In this document: positions 6,481 through 6,529 of the stretch, piece by piece
Layout: every line of letters starts with the position of its first letter
Position numbering within the stretch: position 1 is the stretch's first letter
Origin: Anaerolineales bacterium
GTDB taxonomy: Bacteria; Chloroflexota; Anaerolineae; Anaerolineales; Villigracilaceae
DNA: 6,529 nucleotides
Direction: 5' to 3'
NCBI GenBank assembly: GCA_028689195.1
Contig: JAQTWR010000154.1
Span: 1 to 6,529, forward strand
Translations under genes and position numbers: made by a program
Notes under the pieces: generated by a model
Database searches by the model: none
Seen by the model: the letters and a program-made list of their open reading frames with translations, nothing else
Told to the model about the DNA's origin: nothing

Positions 6481-6510
6481 CGGGGCATGGAAACGAATTC
6501 CCATGCCCCG
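6481..6510. other. GC-rich stem-loop upstream of the isomerase gene
   Basis: CGGGGCATGG (6481-6490) is the exact reverse complement of CCATGCCCCG (6501-6510), with a ten-base loop. It lies 24 nt upstream of the isomerase ATG and nine bases before its Shine-Dalgarno on the minus strand. It could be the terminator of a minus-strand gene beyond the right edge, or a stable structure in the isomerase 5' leader. A clear T-run is missing in both directions: the minus strand continues AATTATGTT and the plus strand TAAAATTCTTTC. The structure is certain; its role is open. Nothing else can be identified from 6511 to the right edge. Confidence 0.7.
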
Positions 6511-6529
6511 TAAAATTCTTTCGGCGCTA

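Noticed and set aside
6457..6504. A 16-codon N-terminal extension of the isomerase starting at 6504
   Set aside because: The start would lie in the upstream hairpin without a ribosome binding site, while the ATG at 6456 has AAGGAG at good spacing and precedes a normal basic tail and membrane helix.
1..6529. CRISPR array, tRNA, insertion sequence or prophage signals
   Set aside because: No regularly spaced direct repeats with spacers, no cloverleaf-like sequence, no transposase motifs or terminal inverted repeats with target duplications were seen on either strand.

Overview
The window looks like a piece of chromosome from a Chloroflexota bacterium, most likely class Anaerolineae. This is inferred from protein features and not from any database match. 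The SMC C-terminal half has the THN-type H-motif and the DEVDAMLDEANVGRF Walker B/D-loop wording I associate with that phylum. A secreted foldase carries a long Thr/Pro/Ala-rich linker, and the gaps hold degenerate 7-nt tandem repeats. No phage, transposase, CRISPR or tRNA/rRNA signal is visible.

Layout. Positions 1-403 (minus strand) hold the N-terminal 134 codons of an aldo/keto reductase that runs off the left edge. A 199-nt divergent gap (404-602) carries weak promoter-like boxes and a foldable leader. Then, on the plus strand, come rnc (RNase III, 603-1316) and, 75 nt later, smc (chromosome condensin, 1392-4997). Facing them on the minus strand is a membrane-anchored parvulin-type peptidyl-prolyl isomerase (5086-6456). 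A strong stem-loop at 5031-5064 has an A-run on one side and a T-run on the other, so it can terminate transcription from both convergent genes. A GC-rich 10-bp hairpin lies just upstream of the isomerase gene (6481-6510).

How the genes relate. rnc followed by smc is a widespread bacterial gene order; ftsY often follows but is absent here. RNase III processes double-stranded RNA and SMC organises and segregates the chromosome, so both are core housekeeping functions. The aldo/keto reductase and the foldase are in separate transcription units, and nothing visible ties them to the rnc-smc pair.

Points of most interest. (1) A perfect 33-nt palindrome with 16-bp arms lies in frame inside the SMC hinge coding sequence and encodes a duplicated TSEV peptide. 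It resembles a protein-coding palindromic repeat. (2) Heptamer tandem arrays flank smc on both sides, and the upstream one occupies the place where a Shine-Dalgarno sequence would be. (3) The RNase III has Ser at a position normally held by a metal-binding Asp. I see no evidence for a wholly new multi-gene system in this window.
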